From SHZI01 sp038214295 (lineage in GTDB: Bacteria; Pseudomonadota; Gammaproteobacteria; Steroidobacterales; GCA-2729495), in contig JBBQSA010000012.1 in NCBI GenBank assembly GCA_038214295.1, positions 7,256-71,255 of the forward strand: DNA of 64,000 nucleotides, read 5' to 3'. Every line of letters starts with the position of its first letter. Positions within the stretch are counted from its first letter, which is position 1. Made by a program: the position numbers and the translations under genes. Below, piece by piece: positions 1 to 8,448 of this stretch. The notes below the pieces were generated by a model that was given only the letters and a program-made list of their open reading frames with translations, was not told the DNA's origin and made no database searches.

Positions 1-97
1 CTGACCGGGCGCCACGGGCGCTCCCCATCGGTTATCCTTGCCAATTACGGCGCCAATTACGGCCCTGAATCAACATTTTCGACAGAACGAGGACACT

Positions 98-1618
98 ATG
101 GCGACCCAGAAGGCGACTCCGAAAGCGGCCCCCACAGCGGCCAGGAAGGCCGACAAGCCCCAGTACGACCTCCTCATCAAGAATGTCCGTGTCGTGCGGC
201 CGGGCGCCAGCATGGTGGAGTCCGGGGATATCGCGATCAAGGACGGCTGCTTCGCCAAGATCGCGCCGGTGATCCCCGCGGAGTCGGCGAAGGAAATCTA
301 CGACGGCAAGAACCGCCTGGCGTTCCCGGGCCTCGTGGACCCGCACATGCACACGGGCATCTACTCGCCACTGGCGGAGGACGCCGTTACGGAAAGCCGG
401 GCCGCGGCCCAGGGCGGTATCACGAGCAGCCTCAACTACATCCGCACGGGCGGCTACTACCTGAACAAGGGCGGGCCCTACAAGAAGTTCTTCCCCGAGG
501 TGCTAAAAATCTCCGCCGGCCGCTTCCACGTGGACTATGCCTACCACCTGGCGCCCATGGACAAGCAGCACATCCGGGAGATCCCGGACCTCATCGACGA
601 CTTCGGTGTGACTTCCTTCAAGATCTACATGTTCTACGGGGGGCACGGCCTGCACGGCCGGTCCACGAACCAGCACGAGTTCCTCATGATCAATGAGGAC
701 GAGAAGTACGACATCGCCCACTTCGAGTTCGTCATGCGCGGCCTGCGCAAGGCGATGGAGAAATTCCCGGACAGGGCTGCCGATCTTTCCCTGAGCCTGC
801 ACTGCGAGACGGCCGAGATCATGTCCGCCTACACCAAGATCGTGGAGGACGAGGGCAAGCTGAAGGGCCTGCCGGCCTACAGCGCCGGTCGCCCGCCGCA
901 CTCCGAGGGGCTGGCGATCTTCATCGCCTCGTACCTGGCCAACGAGACCGACCTGCCCAATATCAACCTCCTGCACCTGACGTCGCGCAAGGCGGTCCTG
1001 GCGGCGTTGCAGATGGCCGCCGTGTTCCCGCACATCAATTTCCGGCGGGAAGTCACCATCGGGCACCTGATGCTGGACACCGACTCCAAGGCCGCATCCT
1101 TGGCCAAGGTGAACCCGCCGATCCGCCCCCGGGAGGACGTGGAGTACCTCTGGGAGCAGCTCCTGGCCGGCAACCTCGACTGGGTGTGCAGCGACCATGC
1201 CTGCTGCAAGCACGAGGACAAGGTCAACAAGAAGACGCCGGGCAATATCTGGCTTGCCAAGTCCGGTTTCGGCGGCACGGAGTACCTGCTGGCGGCGCTC
1301 GTCAGCGAGGGCCGCAAGCGGGGCCTGACCTGGAACCAGATGGCCGCCCTGACCAGCTACAACGCCGCCCGGCGCTTCGGGCTGCACAGCAAGGGCGACA
1401 TCGTTGAGGGCCTGGACGCCGACCTCGCGCTGCTCGACCCCAACGAGACCTGGACCGTCCGAGCGGCGGAATCCGAGTCCCAGCAGGGCTACACGCCCTT
1501 CGAGGGCCTCGAGTTGTCTGGCCGGGTCAAGACCACCTTCCTGCGTGGCCAGCGGATCTATGACAACAACCAGGTCGTCGGCAAGCCGATCGGACAATAC
1601 CTCTCCCGCCCCTACTGA
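98..1618 (+). CDS. Dihydropyrimidinase/hydantoinase-family amidohydrolase
   Basis: A cyclic-amidohydrolase TIM-barrel enzyme of 506 aa, normal for dihydropyrimidinases and D-hydantoinases, which open cyclic ureides such as dihydrouracil or hydantoins. The binuclear metal set is visible: HMH at residues 83-85, Lys175 in FKIYM (the lysine that is carboxylated in this family), His235 in LHCE, His293 in LLHLTS and Asp366 in CSDH. The ATG at 98 is preceded by GAGGA; an in-frame ATG at 38 would add 20 unlikely residues. The first 22 residues are an Ala/Lys-rich tail not expected in the family. No pyrimidine-catabolism partner lies beside it, so the substrate is open; a phenylhydantoinase-like or allantoinase-like role is possible. 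Confidence 0.85.
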   Translation: MATQKATPKAAPTAARKADKPQYDLLIKNVRVVRPGASMVESGDIAIKDGCFAKIAPVIPAESAKEIYDGKNRLAFPGLVDPHMHTGIYSPLAEDAVTESRAAAQGGITSSLNYIRTGGYYLNKGGPYKKFFPEVLKISAGRFHVDYAYHLAPMDKQHIREIPDLIDDFGVTSFKIYMFYGGHGLHGRSTNQHEFLMINEDEKYDIAHFEFVMRGLRKAMEKFPDRAADLSLSLHCETAEIMSAYTKIVEDEGKLKGLPAYSAGRPPHSEGLAIFIASYLANETDLPNINLLHLTSRKAVLAALQMAAVFPHINFRREVTIGHLMLDTDSKAASLAKVNPPIRPREDVEYLWEQLLAGNLDWVCSDHACCKHEDKVNKKTPGNIWLAKSGFGGTEYLLAALVSEGRKRGLTWNQMAALTSYNAARRFGLHSKGDIVEGLDADLALLDPNETWTVRAAESESQQGYTPFEGLELSGRVKTTFLRGQRIYDNNQVVGKPIGQYLSRPY

Positions 1619-1706
1619 AGCGCAATTAGTTATGTCCCCTCTTTTCCATTTCTCTGCGTTATGACCGGCGGGGAGTGACGGGCCTCACAAATCCCTCATC
1701 GCGACT

Positions 1707-1734
1707 TTGACCGCGGCTTTGCGGTGCCTATAGT
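1707..1734 (+). promoter_or_regulatory. Sigma70-like promoter for the 1848 gene
   Basis: TTGACC (1707-1712) and TATAGT (1729-1734) are separated by 16 bases. Transcription would start near 1741 and give a leader of about 107 bases before the ATG at 1848. This is one of the best promoter matches in the window. Confidence 0.55.
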
Positions 1735-1847
1735 TTCGTCACTCAGATCTTGATTGCACGTTGCTTTTTCGCCCCGGTATGCGGGGCGGGGCGTGCGGAA
1801 CAAGACCACGCGAACGAAGCTGATACCAACAAGAAAATGAGGGTTCC

Positions 1848-2252
1848 ATGTGTCACGTTGCCGACAAGTTCTATGCGGCTGTCCGGGCGCTCACTAACGA
1901 CGGGTCCGTCAAGCAGCGGCTGATCTGCGCCTATGGGGACCACCTGGAGGCGCTGGCCGAGGACGACGTTCCTGACGCGATCCGGGCGCGCTTTGCAGCC
2001 CTGCGCCAGGCCATGAACGCCGTGCCGGCCACGGAAAAGGAAACGGCCGTGCAGGTGTCGGTCCGCAAGATGTCTCCGGCGGATGCCGGGCGCTTCACCC
2101 TGTCCATCCTCGCGATGTTCGCGGAGCTCGTCCGGGCCAAGGCCACGGGTGAGCGACTGGGTAGTGGCAGCAGCAGCAGCGATAGCGCCAGGGCGCCCGA
2201 CTTCAACCGCCTCGCCACCGGTGTCCGGGTGCCGGCCTTCCTGGCAGGCTAG
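1848..2252 (+). CDS. Conserved-looking protein of unknown function
   Basis: I do not recognise this 134-aa protein. It has no signal peptide or membrane segment. The first 100 residues look helical and charged, with a conserved-looking segment MSPADAGRFTLSILAMF near 72-88. The last 30 residues begin with a Gly/Ser run (GSGSSSS) that looks like a linker. The start ATG has GAGG nine bases upstream and a good sigma70-like promoter upstream at 1707-1734, so it is probably a single-gene unit. Its 3' end faces the end of the TonB receptor gene across a terminator. Confidence 0.6.
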   Translation: MCHVADKFYAAVRALTNDGSVKQRLICAYGDHLEALAEDDVPDAIRARFAALRQAMNAVPATEKETAVQVSVRKMSPADAGRFTLSILAMFAELVRAKATGERLGSGSSSSDSARAPDFNRLATGVRVPAFLAG

Positions 2253-2270
2253 CCCCGGGAAGCACCACCC

Positions 2271-2303
2271 AAAAAAAGAAGCGCCGGCTCGCGCCGGCGC
2301 TTC
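2271..2303 (-). terminator. Rho-independent terminator of the TonB receptor gene
   Basis: A perfect 10-bp stem (2278-2287 with 2294-2303, GAAGCGCCGG/CCGGCGCTTC) closes a 6-base loop. On the minus strand it is followed at once by seven T residues (AAAAAAA at 2271-2277 on the plus strand). It lies 22 bases past the stop of the receptor gene. Confidence 0.85.
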
Positions 2304-2324
2304 GGGTGGTCAAGCCAGTATCCG

Positions 2325-4898
2325 TCAGAACTTCAGCGTGGCCTCCACGCCAAGGCGCCGCTCGGTACCCGGGTGGATGAACGAGCCGCCGAATTCCGGC
2401 GCCGGGATTATTTCCTCCAGGTAGTTCTCGTTCATCGCGTTCTTGATGAAGCCCACCAGCGACCAGTGGTCACCGGCGATGCCGGCCCGCAGGTTGACGA
2501 GCGAGTAAGCATCGCGCTGGGCGACAGAGAAGTTGGCGGCATCCAGGGGGAACGCCAGCGAGAAGATCGTCGGCCGGTCGTTGTTCTGGATCACGTGGAA
2601 CCAGGTCTTGCCGACGCCCGAGATATCCACGCTGCCGACAAAGTCGTAGTCAGCCGACAGCGGGTACTTCACCTGGGCGCCTGTGCTCCAGGTGTAGTCC
2701 GGGGTGTAGGGCGACTCGTTGCCCACGGTGTCCGGGCGCGCCGCGTTCTTCTTGATCTCGGTGTTGTTGAAGTTGGCACCGGCGAACAGCGTCAGCCAGT
2801 CGTTAGCCGCGAGATTTGCTGACAGCTCGATGCCGTCGATCTTGACCTCGTCGATGTTCGACACGACCCGCAGCAAGCCGAAGCCGCCCACGATGAACTC
2901 GAAGAACTGCATGTCGCTGACATCGACATGGTAAACCGCCATTTCCGTCCGCAGCCGCTTGTCGAGCCACTCGGACTTGATGCCGGCCTCATAGGACCAT
3001 GAGGTTTCTTCATTGTAGGTGTCCTGGATATTCACCGGGGCGTACTCGCCCTCAAACGGCCCACCGGGGCCCAGCAGCGGCTGGTTGATGAACAGGTCCA
3101 CCGTCTCCTTGGCGCCCTGGTTGTTGAAGCCGCCGCTCTTGAAGCCGACGCCTGCCGTGGCGTAGGCCGTCAGCCACTCGGTGGCGTCCCAGGTGATGGA
3201 CAGCTTCGGCTCGACCTGGTCGAAAGTCTTGCTCTTCGACGGGATGTTGCCGGTGGCGCACAGGCCCGGGTTGATCGGGTCGAGGCCCGGAACGGGATCA
3301 TTCGGGTCGCAGGTGTTGATGTACTGGGTGGTGGCGGTCAGCGGCACGAGGTTGTCCACGTTCCGCTCTTCCCGGTCGTAGCGCAGGGCCAGCGAGGCCT
3401 CGATGGTGTCCGTCACGTCGTAGGCCAGCTGGCCGAAGACGGCATACACGTCGGTGGTGAACTTGTCGTCCACCAGCTGCTCGGTGGGGTTGCGGGGATC
3501 ATCGGTGTACAGGGCCTTGATCACGCCGAAGCCCCGGTCGATGCCGGTGTTGACGCCGACTTCCCGGTCGATGTTCAGGTAGTACAGGCCAGCCAGCCAG
3601 CGCAGGGGCTGGTCGCCCTTGGAGGCCAGGCGGACCTCGACGGAGTAGTCCTTCTGGTTGCGCACCTGGTACTGGGTGCCGTCGCAGGCCGTGGGCGTGT
3701 AGGCGCCGAACAGCGAGCCTGCCGGCCCGCCGGAACCCGGTCCGAAGGCGCCCTGGGGCACGATCAGCTGGGGCGGTATCACCGGGTAGAAGCCGTTGGC
3801 GTTCGTCGTGTCGATGCACTGCTGGTCGTTCCAGAAAAAGCCGAAGGCGCCGCTGGTGCCGTCTGCGCCCAGGTCGTTCTCGATGTCGCTGTAGAGCGTC
3901 CAGGCGGTCAGGTCAGCCCAGCCCAGGTCGTAGTCGGCCTTGACGGAGGCTTCCAGCGAGTCCTGGTTGTTGAAGGGGATGATGTTGTTGTCGAACTGGA
4001 ACTTGTGGCCGTTGACGTTCTCGTTGCCGAAGGCAGCCACTGCCGGGTCGTAGAAGAACGCATTCTCCAGGAAGCCCACCAGGCTCGGGATGTGGAACAC
4101 CGAGTTGAAGGTAATCGAGCCTGCATCCACCTTGCCGACGCGGACCTTGCCGTCCACGGTCAGGGCGGTGGTCGGCTGCCAGACGGCCCGGGCGCCGACG
4201 TCCCAGCTCTTGAAGTTGTCGACCACGGAGTTGTCGCGGGACGACTGGGTGGCGGCGAGATAGGCATTCTTGTAGTAGCCGTCCGTGTCACGGAAGCTGC
4301 CCGAGACGACGACCCCGAGGGTGTCGGTTACCGGGCCGCCAACGTGGCCGGAAACGGTGTTGGTGGAGTCCTCGGCCATGCTGGCCTTGAGCTGTCCACC
4401 CCACTCGTAGCCCGGCTTCTCGGTGGTGATGATGATCGCGCCGGCGGCCGCATTGCGGCCGTAGAGGGCGCCCTGGGGGCCTTTCAGCACCTCGATCTGC
4501 TGCAGGTTGGTGTATTCCCGGTTCAGTGCGGCCGGGTTCGTCTGCAGGACGCCGTCAACAATGAGGGCGTAGTTGGTTTCGGCGTCGCGGGCACCGTTGA
4601 TGCCGCGGATATTGACCTGGGTATCGGCCACCTCGGCGGAGTTGACGATGGAGACGCCAGGGGTCTGGTAAATGAAGTCTTCTGCCCGCTGGATGCCGGT
4701 GGCCTCGATCTGGGCGGCGGAGAAGGCCGAGACGGAGCCGGGAACGTCCTTGATGGACTCCGCCCGCTGCCGGACGGTGACGATGATTTCGGTGATTTCT
4801 TCCGCGGCAACCGCGGGTTGTCCCGCCAGTACCGTCAAAGCCAGCGAGGCGGCCGTAAGCCCTGCCCGCGTCACGACGAAGGCTCTTGAGTCAGTCAT
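2325..4898 (-). CDS. TonB-dependent outer-membrane receptor
   Basis: An 857-aa outer-membrane gated channel that imports a scarce or bulky ligand using TonB energy. The N-terminus is a signal peptide (hydrophobic 12-26, cleavage near AVAA 29-32), then a TonB-box-like EIIVTVRQR at 37-45, a plug domain with the usual DVPGSVSAFSAAQIE segment, and a long beta-barrel ending in Phe (ATLKF). The start at 4898 has a GAGGAGA ribosome site; an in-frame ATG 60 bases upstream lacks one. The lineage resembles the large sphingomonad/gamma family of substrate-specific receptors (TIGR01782/CirA-like), often linked to catabolic loci. No FecI/FecR pair is adjacent, so the ligand is unknown. Confidence 0.93.
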   Translation of the reverse strand: MTDSRAFVVTRAGLTAASLALTVLAGQPAVAAEEITEIIVTVRQRAESIKDVPGSVSAFSAAQIEATGIQRAEDFIYQTPGVSIVNSAEVADTQVNIRGINGARDAETNYALIVDGVLQTNPAALNREYTNLQQIEVLKGPQGALYGRNAAAGAIIITTEKPGYEWGGQLKASMAEDSTNTVSGHVGGPVTDTLGVVVSGSFRDTDGYYKNAYLAATQSSRDNSVVDNFKSWDVGARAVWQPTTALTVDGKVRVGKVDAGSITFNSVFHIPSLVGFLENAFFYDPAVAAFGNENVNGHKFQFDNNIIPFNNQDSLEASVKADYDLGWADLTAWTLYSDIENDLGADGTSGAFGFFWNDQQCIDTTNANGFYPVIPPQLIVPQGAFGPGSGGPAGSLFGAYTPTACDGTQYQVRNQKDYSVEVRLASKGDQPLRWLAGLYYLNIDREVGVNTGIDRGFGVIKALYTDDPRNPTEQLVDDKFTTDVYAVFGQLAYDVTDTIEASLALRYDREERNVDNLVPLTATTQYINTCDPNDPVPGLDPINPGLCATGNIPSKSKTFDQVEPKLSITWDATEWLTAYATAGVGFKSGGFNNQGAKETVDLFINQPLLGPGGPFEGEYAPVNIQDTYNEETSWSYEAGIKSEWLDKRLRTEMAVYHVDVSDMQFFEFIVGGFGLLRVVSNIDEVKIDGIELSANLAANDWLTLFAGANFNNTEIKKNAARPDTVGNESPYTPDYTWSTGAQVKYPLSADYDFVGSVDISGVGKTWFHVIQNNDRPTIFSLAFPLDAANFSVAQRDAYSLVNLRAGIAGDHWSLVGFIKNAMNENYLEEIIPAPEFGGSFIHPGTERRLGVEATLKF

Positions 4899-4971
4899 TG
4901 TGGAAGTCTCCTCACCCCAAGGATGGATCCCGCGCGGCCACCGGATAGTGGCGCCCAAGTCAAGCCGCGAA

Positions 4972-4998
4972 ACTATAGCGTTCGCGCACTACAGTCAA
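4972..4998 (-). promoter_or_regulatory. Candidate sigma70 promoter of the TonB receptor gene
   Basis: Read on the minus strand, TTGACT (4998-4993) and TATAGT (4977-4972) are 15 bases apart, slightly short. A transcript would start near 4965 and have a leader of about 67 bases before the ATG at 4898. The block lies in the divergent gap shared with the SDR gene. Confidence 0.4.
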
Positions 4999-5121
4999 TT
5001 CGTGGTTCCGGCGCGACACTTGGAACGGGGGTGATTGCGGTCCCCGGCAGCCCTCGCCGGTGCATTGGACAGGCCGGCCGGCGATCCTTTAAGGTCGCGG
5101 CCTGATTCAAGGACCAGCTTC

Positions 5122-5940
5122 ATGCACAGCATCCTGATCACGGGCAGCACCCGGGGCATTGGCAAGGGCCTTGCTACGGAATTCCTGCGCCTCGGCCATC
5201 GCGTGGTCATCACCGGTCGCAGCGAGGCGGCCGTGGCGGCGGCCACCGGTCAGCTTGCACCCCTCGGCCAGGTGCTCGGCGTGGCCTGCGACGTGCGTGA
5301 GCTGGCGTCGGTCCAGGCGGCCTGGGCGGCGGGCGTGGCCCGCTTCGGCCAGATCGACCTGTGGATCAACAACGCGGCCGTGGCGACGGATCGGGCCCTG
5401 CTGGCCGACCTGCCTGCCGACCAGATCCGGACGACCGTCGACACCAACCTGCTCGGCACGCTGTACGGGTGCCAGGTGGCCATCGCGGGCATGCGCGGCC
5501 AGCCGGGTGGCGGCAAGGTCTTCACCTTCGAGGGTTTCGGCAGCGATGGCATGTCCCGGCCGGGACTCACGGTCTACGGGGCCACCAAGCGTGCCCTGCG
5601 CTACCTGACGGCCGCCCTCGCCAGGGAGTGTGCCGGGACCAACGTGCTGATCGGCTCCTTGAGTCCCGGCATCGTCGCCACCGACCTGCTCCTCTACAGC
5701 TCGAAAGGCGAGGATCAGGCCGAGTGGGAGCAGGCCCGGCGCACCCTGAATATCCTCGGGGACACCGTCGAGACGGTCACGCCCTGGCTGGCCCGCGAGG
5801 CGCTGGCCATGACGAAGCAGGGTGCCCGGATCAGCTGGATGACGCCGGCCAAGGCGGCAGGGCGTTTTGCCATGTCCGCCTTTCGCAAGCGTGACATCCT
5901 GTCCGAGCTCGAGGCCCGCTCCGACCTGACGGTGCGCTGA
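5122..5940 (+). CDS. SDR-family oxidoreductase, chlorophyll(ide) b reductase-like clade
   Basis: A classical short-chain dehydrogenase of 272 aa with the NAD(P) motif GSTRGIGKG at residues 8-16, the NNAA motif at 83-86 and catalytic Tyr152 and Lys156 (YGATK). The catalytic Ser is not in its usual place; Ser141 or Ser145 may serve. The segment around SLSPGIVATDLLL and the C-terminal layout remind me of the plant NOL/NYC1 chlorophyll b reductases, but this is from memory. The ATG at 5122 follows a short GGA. It sits three bases before glnS, so the two are probably co-transcribed. The substrate is unknown. Confidence 0.85.
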   Translation: MHSILITGSTRGIGKGLATEFLRLGHRVVITGRSEAAVAAATGQLAPLGQVLGVACDVRELASVQAAWAAGVARFGQIDLWINNAAVATDRALLADLPADQIRTTVDTNLLGTLYGCQVAIAGMRGQPGGGKVFTFEGFGSDGMSRPGLTVYGATKRALRYLTAALARECAGTNVLIGSLSPGIVATDLLLYSSKGEDQAEWEQARRTLNILGDTVETVTPWLAREALAMTKQGARISWMTPAKAAGRFAMSAFRKRDILSELEARSDLTVR

Positions 5941-5943
5941 GCC

Positions 5944-7638
5944 ATGAACGATGCCGCACCGGAGTCCCGGGACTTCATCCGCCAGATCATCGCCGAGGAT
6001 CTCGCCGCAGGCCGCCACGCGGGAATCATCACGCGCTTTCCGCCCGAGCCGAACGGCTACCTTCATATAGGCCACGCCAAGGCCATCTGCCTCAACTTCG
6101 GGATCGCCGCGGAGACGGGCGGCCAGTGCTTCCTGCGCCTCGACGACACCAATCCCCTTAAGGAGGACCAGGCTTTCGTCGACGCGATCATCGACAACGT
6201 GCGCTGGCTCGGCTTCGACTGGGGCGACCACCTCACCCACGCTTCCGACTACTTTGTGCGCATTCACGACTGTGCGGTCGAGCTGATCCGCGCCGGCAAG
6301 GCCTACGTCGACAGCCTGTCCCAGGAGCAGATCCGCGAGTTCCGGGGGACCCTGACTGCCCCGGGGCGGGAGAGCCCCCATCGCGGCCGCAGCGTCGACG
6401 AGAACCTGCAGCTTCTCGCCCGGATGCGGGACGGCGCGTTCGCCGAGGGCGAGCACGTGCTGCGGGCAAAGATCGACATGGCCGCGCCCAACATCAACCT
6501 GCGGGACCCGGTGCTCTACCGGATCCGCAAGGCCACCCACCAGCGCACGGGCGACGCCTGGTGCATCTACCCGATGTACGACTTCGCGCACACGATCTCG
6601 GACGCGCTCGAGGGTATTACCCACTCGCTCTGCACGCTGGAATTCGAGGACCACCGGCCGCTGTACGAGTGGTTCCTCGACAACCTGTCGCTGCCGGCCC
6701 GGCCGCGCCAGATCGAGTTCTCGCGCCTCAACCTCGCCTTCACGATCACCAGCAAGCGCAAGCTCGCCGAGCTCATCGACCTCGGTCACGTGTCCGGCTG
6801 GGACGATCCCCGCATGCCGACGATCGCCGGCATGCGCCGGCGCGGCTACCCGCCGGAAGCGTTGCGGGATTTCGCGCGCCGGATCGGGGTGACCAAGAAG
6901 GAGCACGTGATCCAGATGAGCCTGCTGGAGAACTGCGTGCGCGAGGACCTGAACGGCCGCGCCACCCGGGCGATGGCGGTGGTCAACCCGCTCAAGGTCG
7001 TCCTGACCAACTACCCGGCAGAGCGCACGGAGCAGCTGCCGGCCGCGAACCATCCGGACAAACCCGAACTGGGGGAGCGGCTGCTGCCCTTCGGCCGGGA
7101 ACTGTGGATAGAGCAGGACGACTTCATGGAGAACGCGCCGAAGAAGTTCTTCCGCCTGCAGCCGGGCGGGGAAGTCCGGTTGCGCTACGGCTACATCATC
7201 AAGTGCGTCGAGGTCGTGAAGGACGCCGCGGGATGCGTCACCGAGGTGCACTGCACCTACGACCCCGAGACCCGCAGCGGGCTCGCTGGTGCCGAGCGCA
7301 AGGTGAAGGGCACGATTCACTGGGTAAGTGCCGCGCACGCGGTGGCCGCGGAAGTCCGCCTCTACGACCGTCTCTTTGGCGTGGCCCGGCCGGACGGGCA
7401 GGAGGCCGACTTCAAGACCTTCCTCAATCCCGAGTCATTGCGCGTGGAGCGCCAGGCCCGGCTGGAGCCGTCGCTGGCAACCGCCGCGCCGGGCAGCGTG
7501 GTGCAGTTCGAGCGCCTGGGTTATTTTGCCGCCGACGCGGTCGACCACCGGCCGGAGCAGCCGGTGTTCAACCGGGTAGTGACGCTGCGGGATTCCTGGG
7601 CGCGGCTCGAGGAAGCATCCGTCCCGACGCCTACCTAG
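5944..7638 (+). CDS. glnS: Glutaminyl-tRNA synthetase
   Basis: Charges tRNA-Gln with glutamine in the cytoplasm. At 564 aa it is close to the E. coli enzyme (554). The class I signature HIGH is at residues 41-44 within PPEPNGYLHIGHAK, and the KMSKS counterpart is ITSKRK at about 268-273. GWDDPRMPT and the C-terminal anticodon-binding beta-barrels follow in order. It starts three bases after the SDR stop. Its 3' end overlaps the convergent SAM hydrolase gene by 8 bases. A true GlnRS rather than a GatCAB-dependent GluRS fits a beta/gamma proteobacterium. Confidence 0.97.
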   Translation: MNDAAPESRDFIRQIIAEDLAAGRHAGIITRFPPEPNGYLHIGHAKAICLNFGIAAETGGQCFLRLDDTNPLKEDQAFVDAIIDNVRWLGFDWGDHLTHASDYFVRIHDCAVELIRAGKAYVDSLSQEQIREFRGTLTAPGRESPHRGRSVDENLQLLARMRDGAFAEGEHVLRAKIDMAAPNINLRDPVLYRIRKATHQRTGDAWCIYPMYDFAHTISDALEGITHSLCTLEFEDHRPLYEWFLDNLSLPARPRQIEFSRLNLAFTITSKRKLAELIDLGHVSGWDDPRMPTIAGMRRRGYPPEALRDFARRIGVTKKEHVIQMSLLENCVREDLNGRATRAMAVVNPLKVVLTNYPAERTEQLPAANHPDKPELGERLLPFGRELWIEQDDFMENAPKKFFRLQPGGEVRLRYGYIIKCVEVVKDAAGCVTEVHCTYDPETRSGLAGAERKVKGTIHWVSAAHAVAAEVRLYDRLFGVARPDGQEADFKTFLNPESLRVERQARLEPSLATAAPGSVVQFERLGYFAADAVDHRPEQPVFNRVVTLRDSWARLEEASVPTPT

Positions 7639-8422
7639 TCGCGTTCAGCACCAGCACAGGCGCGCCGCGGCCGAGCCCCAGCGAATCCGCCGCGCTGCCT
7701 TCGGCCCGGGCGATCTCCAGCACACCAAACGAGTTGATGAGGGCCAGGAACTCGCCCGGCCTGGCATCGCCGTAGGTGCGGCAGAGCGCGAGCCGATGTC
7801 CTCCGGCCAGGACCTCGGGCTTCCGGTAGCCGGCGACCAGCGCTGCATCGATGTTCGTGATGAGGTTGCCGAAGTTGTCGATCGCGACCACCGTGCCACG
7901 GATCTCGTGGGGCCCGGCCAGTGGTTCCTCCTGGAGCGAGGGGATCAACTCGCCGGCGGGTGGGCCGATGGCGTCGATGGTCACGCGCCCGGCGGCGAGA
8001 TCCGCCGCCAGCGGCGCGAAGATGTCCCGGCCGTGGAAGGTGCTGCTGGGCTGGGGCCAGCCCTGCTGCTGGCGCCAGGCCTCGCTCAGGCGATGGCAGC
8101 GGGCGGGGTTCACGCCCAGCACGGGCGGGAGCAGGCCGTTGTCCGGGCCCAGGAACAGGTGGCCTCCGTGCTCGCCGGCGATGATGCTGCGGGCCGTTCC
8201 GACCCCGGGATCGACCACGGCGACGTGCACCGTGCCCGGCGGGAAAAAGCGGTAGGAGCGGGCAAGCCAGAAACCCGCCTCGATGGGCCAGTGGACGGGT
8301 ATCTCGTGGGTCAGGTCAACGATCCGGGCGTCCGGGAACCGGGACAGGATCGCGCCCTTCATCACGCCGACGAACGGGCCCTTGAGACCGAAATCCGTCG
8401 TGAGGGTGATGACTGCCGCCAT
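7631..8422 (-). CDS. SAM hydrolase / SAM-dependent halogenase family (DUF62)
   Basis: A 263-aa member of the S-adenosyl-L-methionine hydroxide adenosyltransferase family, which splits SAM into adenosine and methionine; the fluorinase and chlorinase are rare relatives. The N-terminal ITLTTDFG, the VVDPGVG segment, FLGPDNGLL and the C-terminal DNFGNLITNI are all family hallmarks. I see no fluorinase-type insertion, so ordinary hydrolase activity is the best guess. The ATG at 8422 is 26 bases after the RND pump stop, so it may be the last gene of that operon. Its end overlaps glnS by 8 bases. Confidence 0.88.
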   Translation of the reverse strand: MAAVITLTTDFGLKGPFVGVMKGAILSRFPDARIVDLTHEIPVHWPIEAGFWLARSYRFFPPGTVHVAVVDPGVGTARSIIAGEHGGHLFLGPDNGLLPPVLGVNPARCHRLSEAWRQQQGWPQPSSTFHGRDIFAPLAADLAAGRVTIDAIGPPAGELIPSLQEEPLAGPHEIRGTVVAIDNFGNLITNIDAALVAGYRKPEVLAGGHRLALCRTYGDARPGEFLALINSFGVLEIARAEGSAADSLGLGRGAPVLVLNATR

Positions 8423-8448
8423 GGGCGCCAGTTTACCCGCGGCGCTCC

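Noticed and set aside
5107..7338. Long open frame (743 codons) on the minus strand across the SDR and glnS genes
   Set aside because: It is antisense to two clear genes, has no recognisable domain and is the usual by-product of GC-rich codon bias.
7631..8422. Fluorinase or chlorinase activity for the DUF62 protein
   Set aside because: No insertion typical of fluorinase is visible, and no halometabolite pathway genes are nearby.
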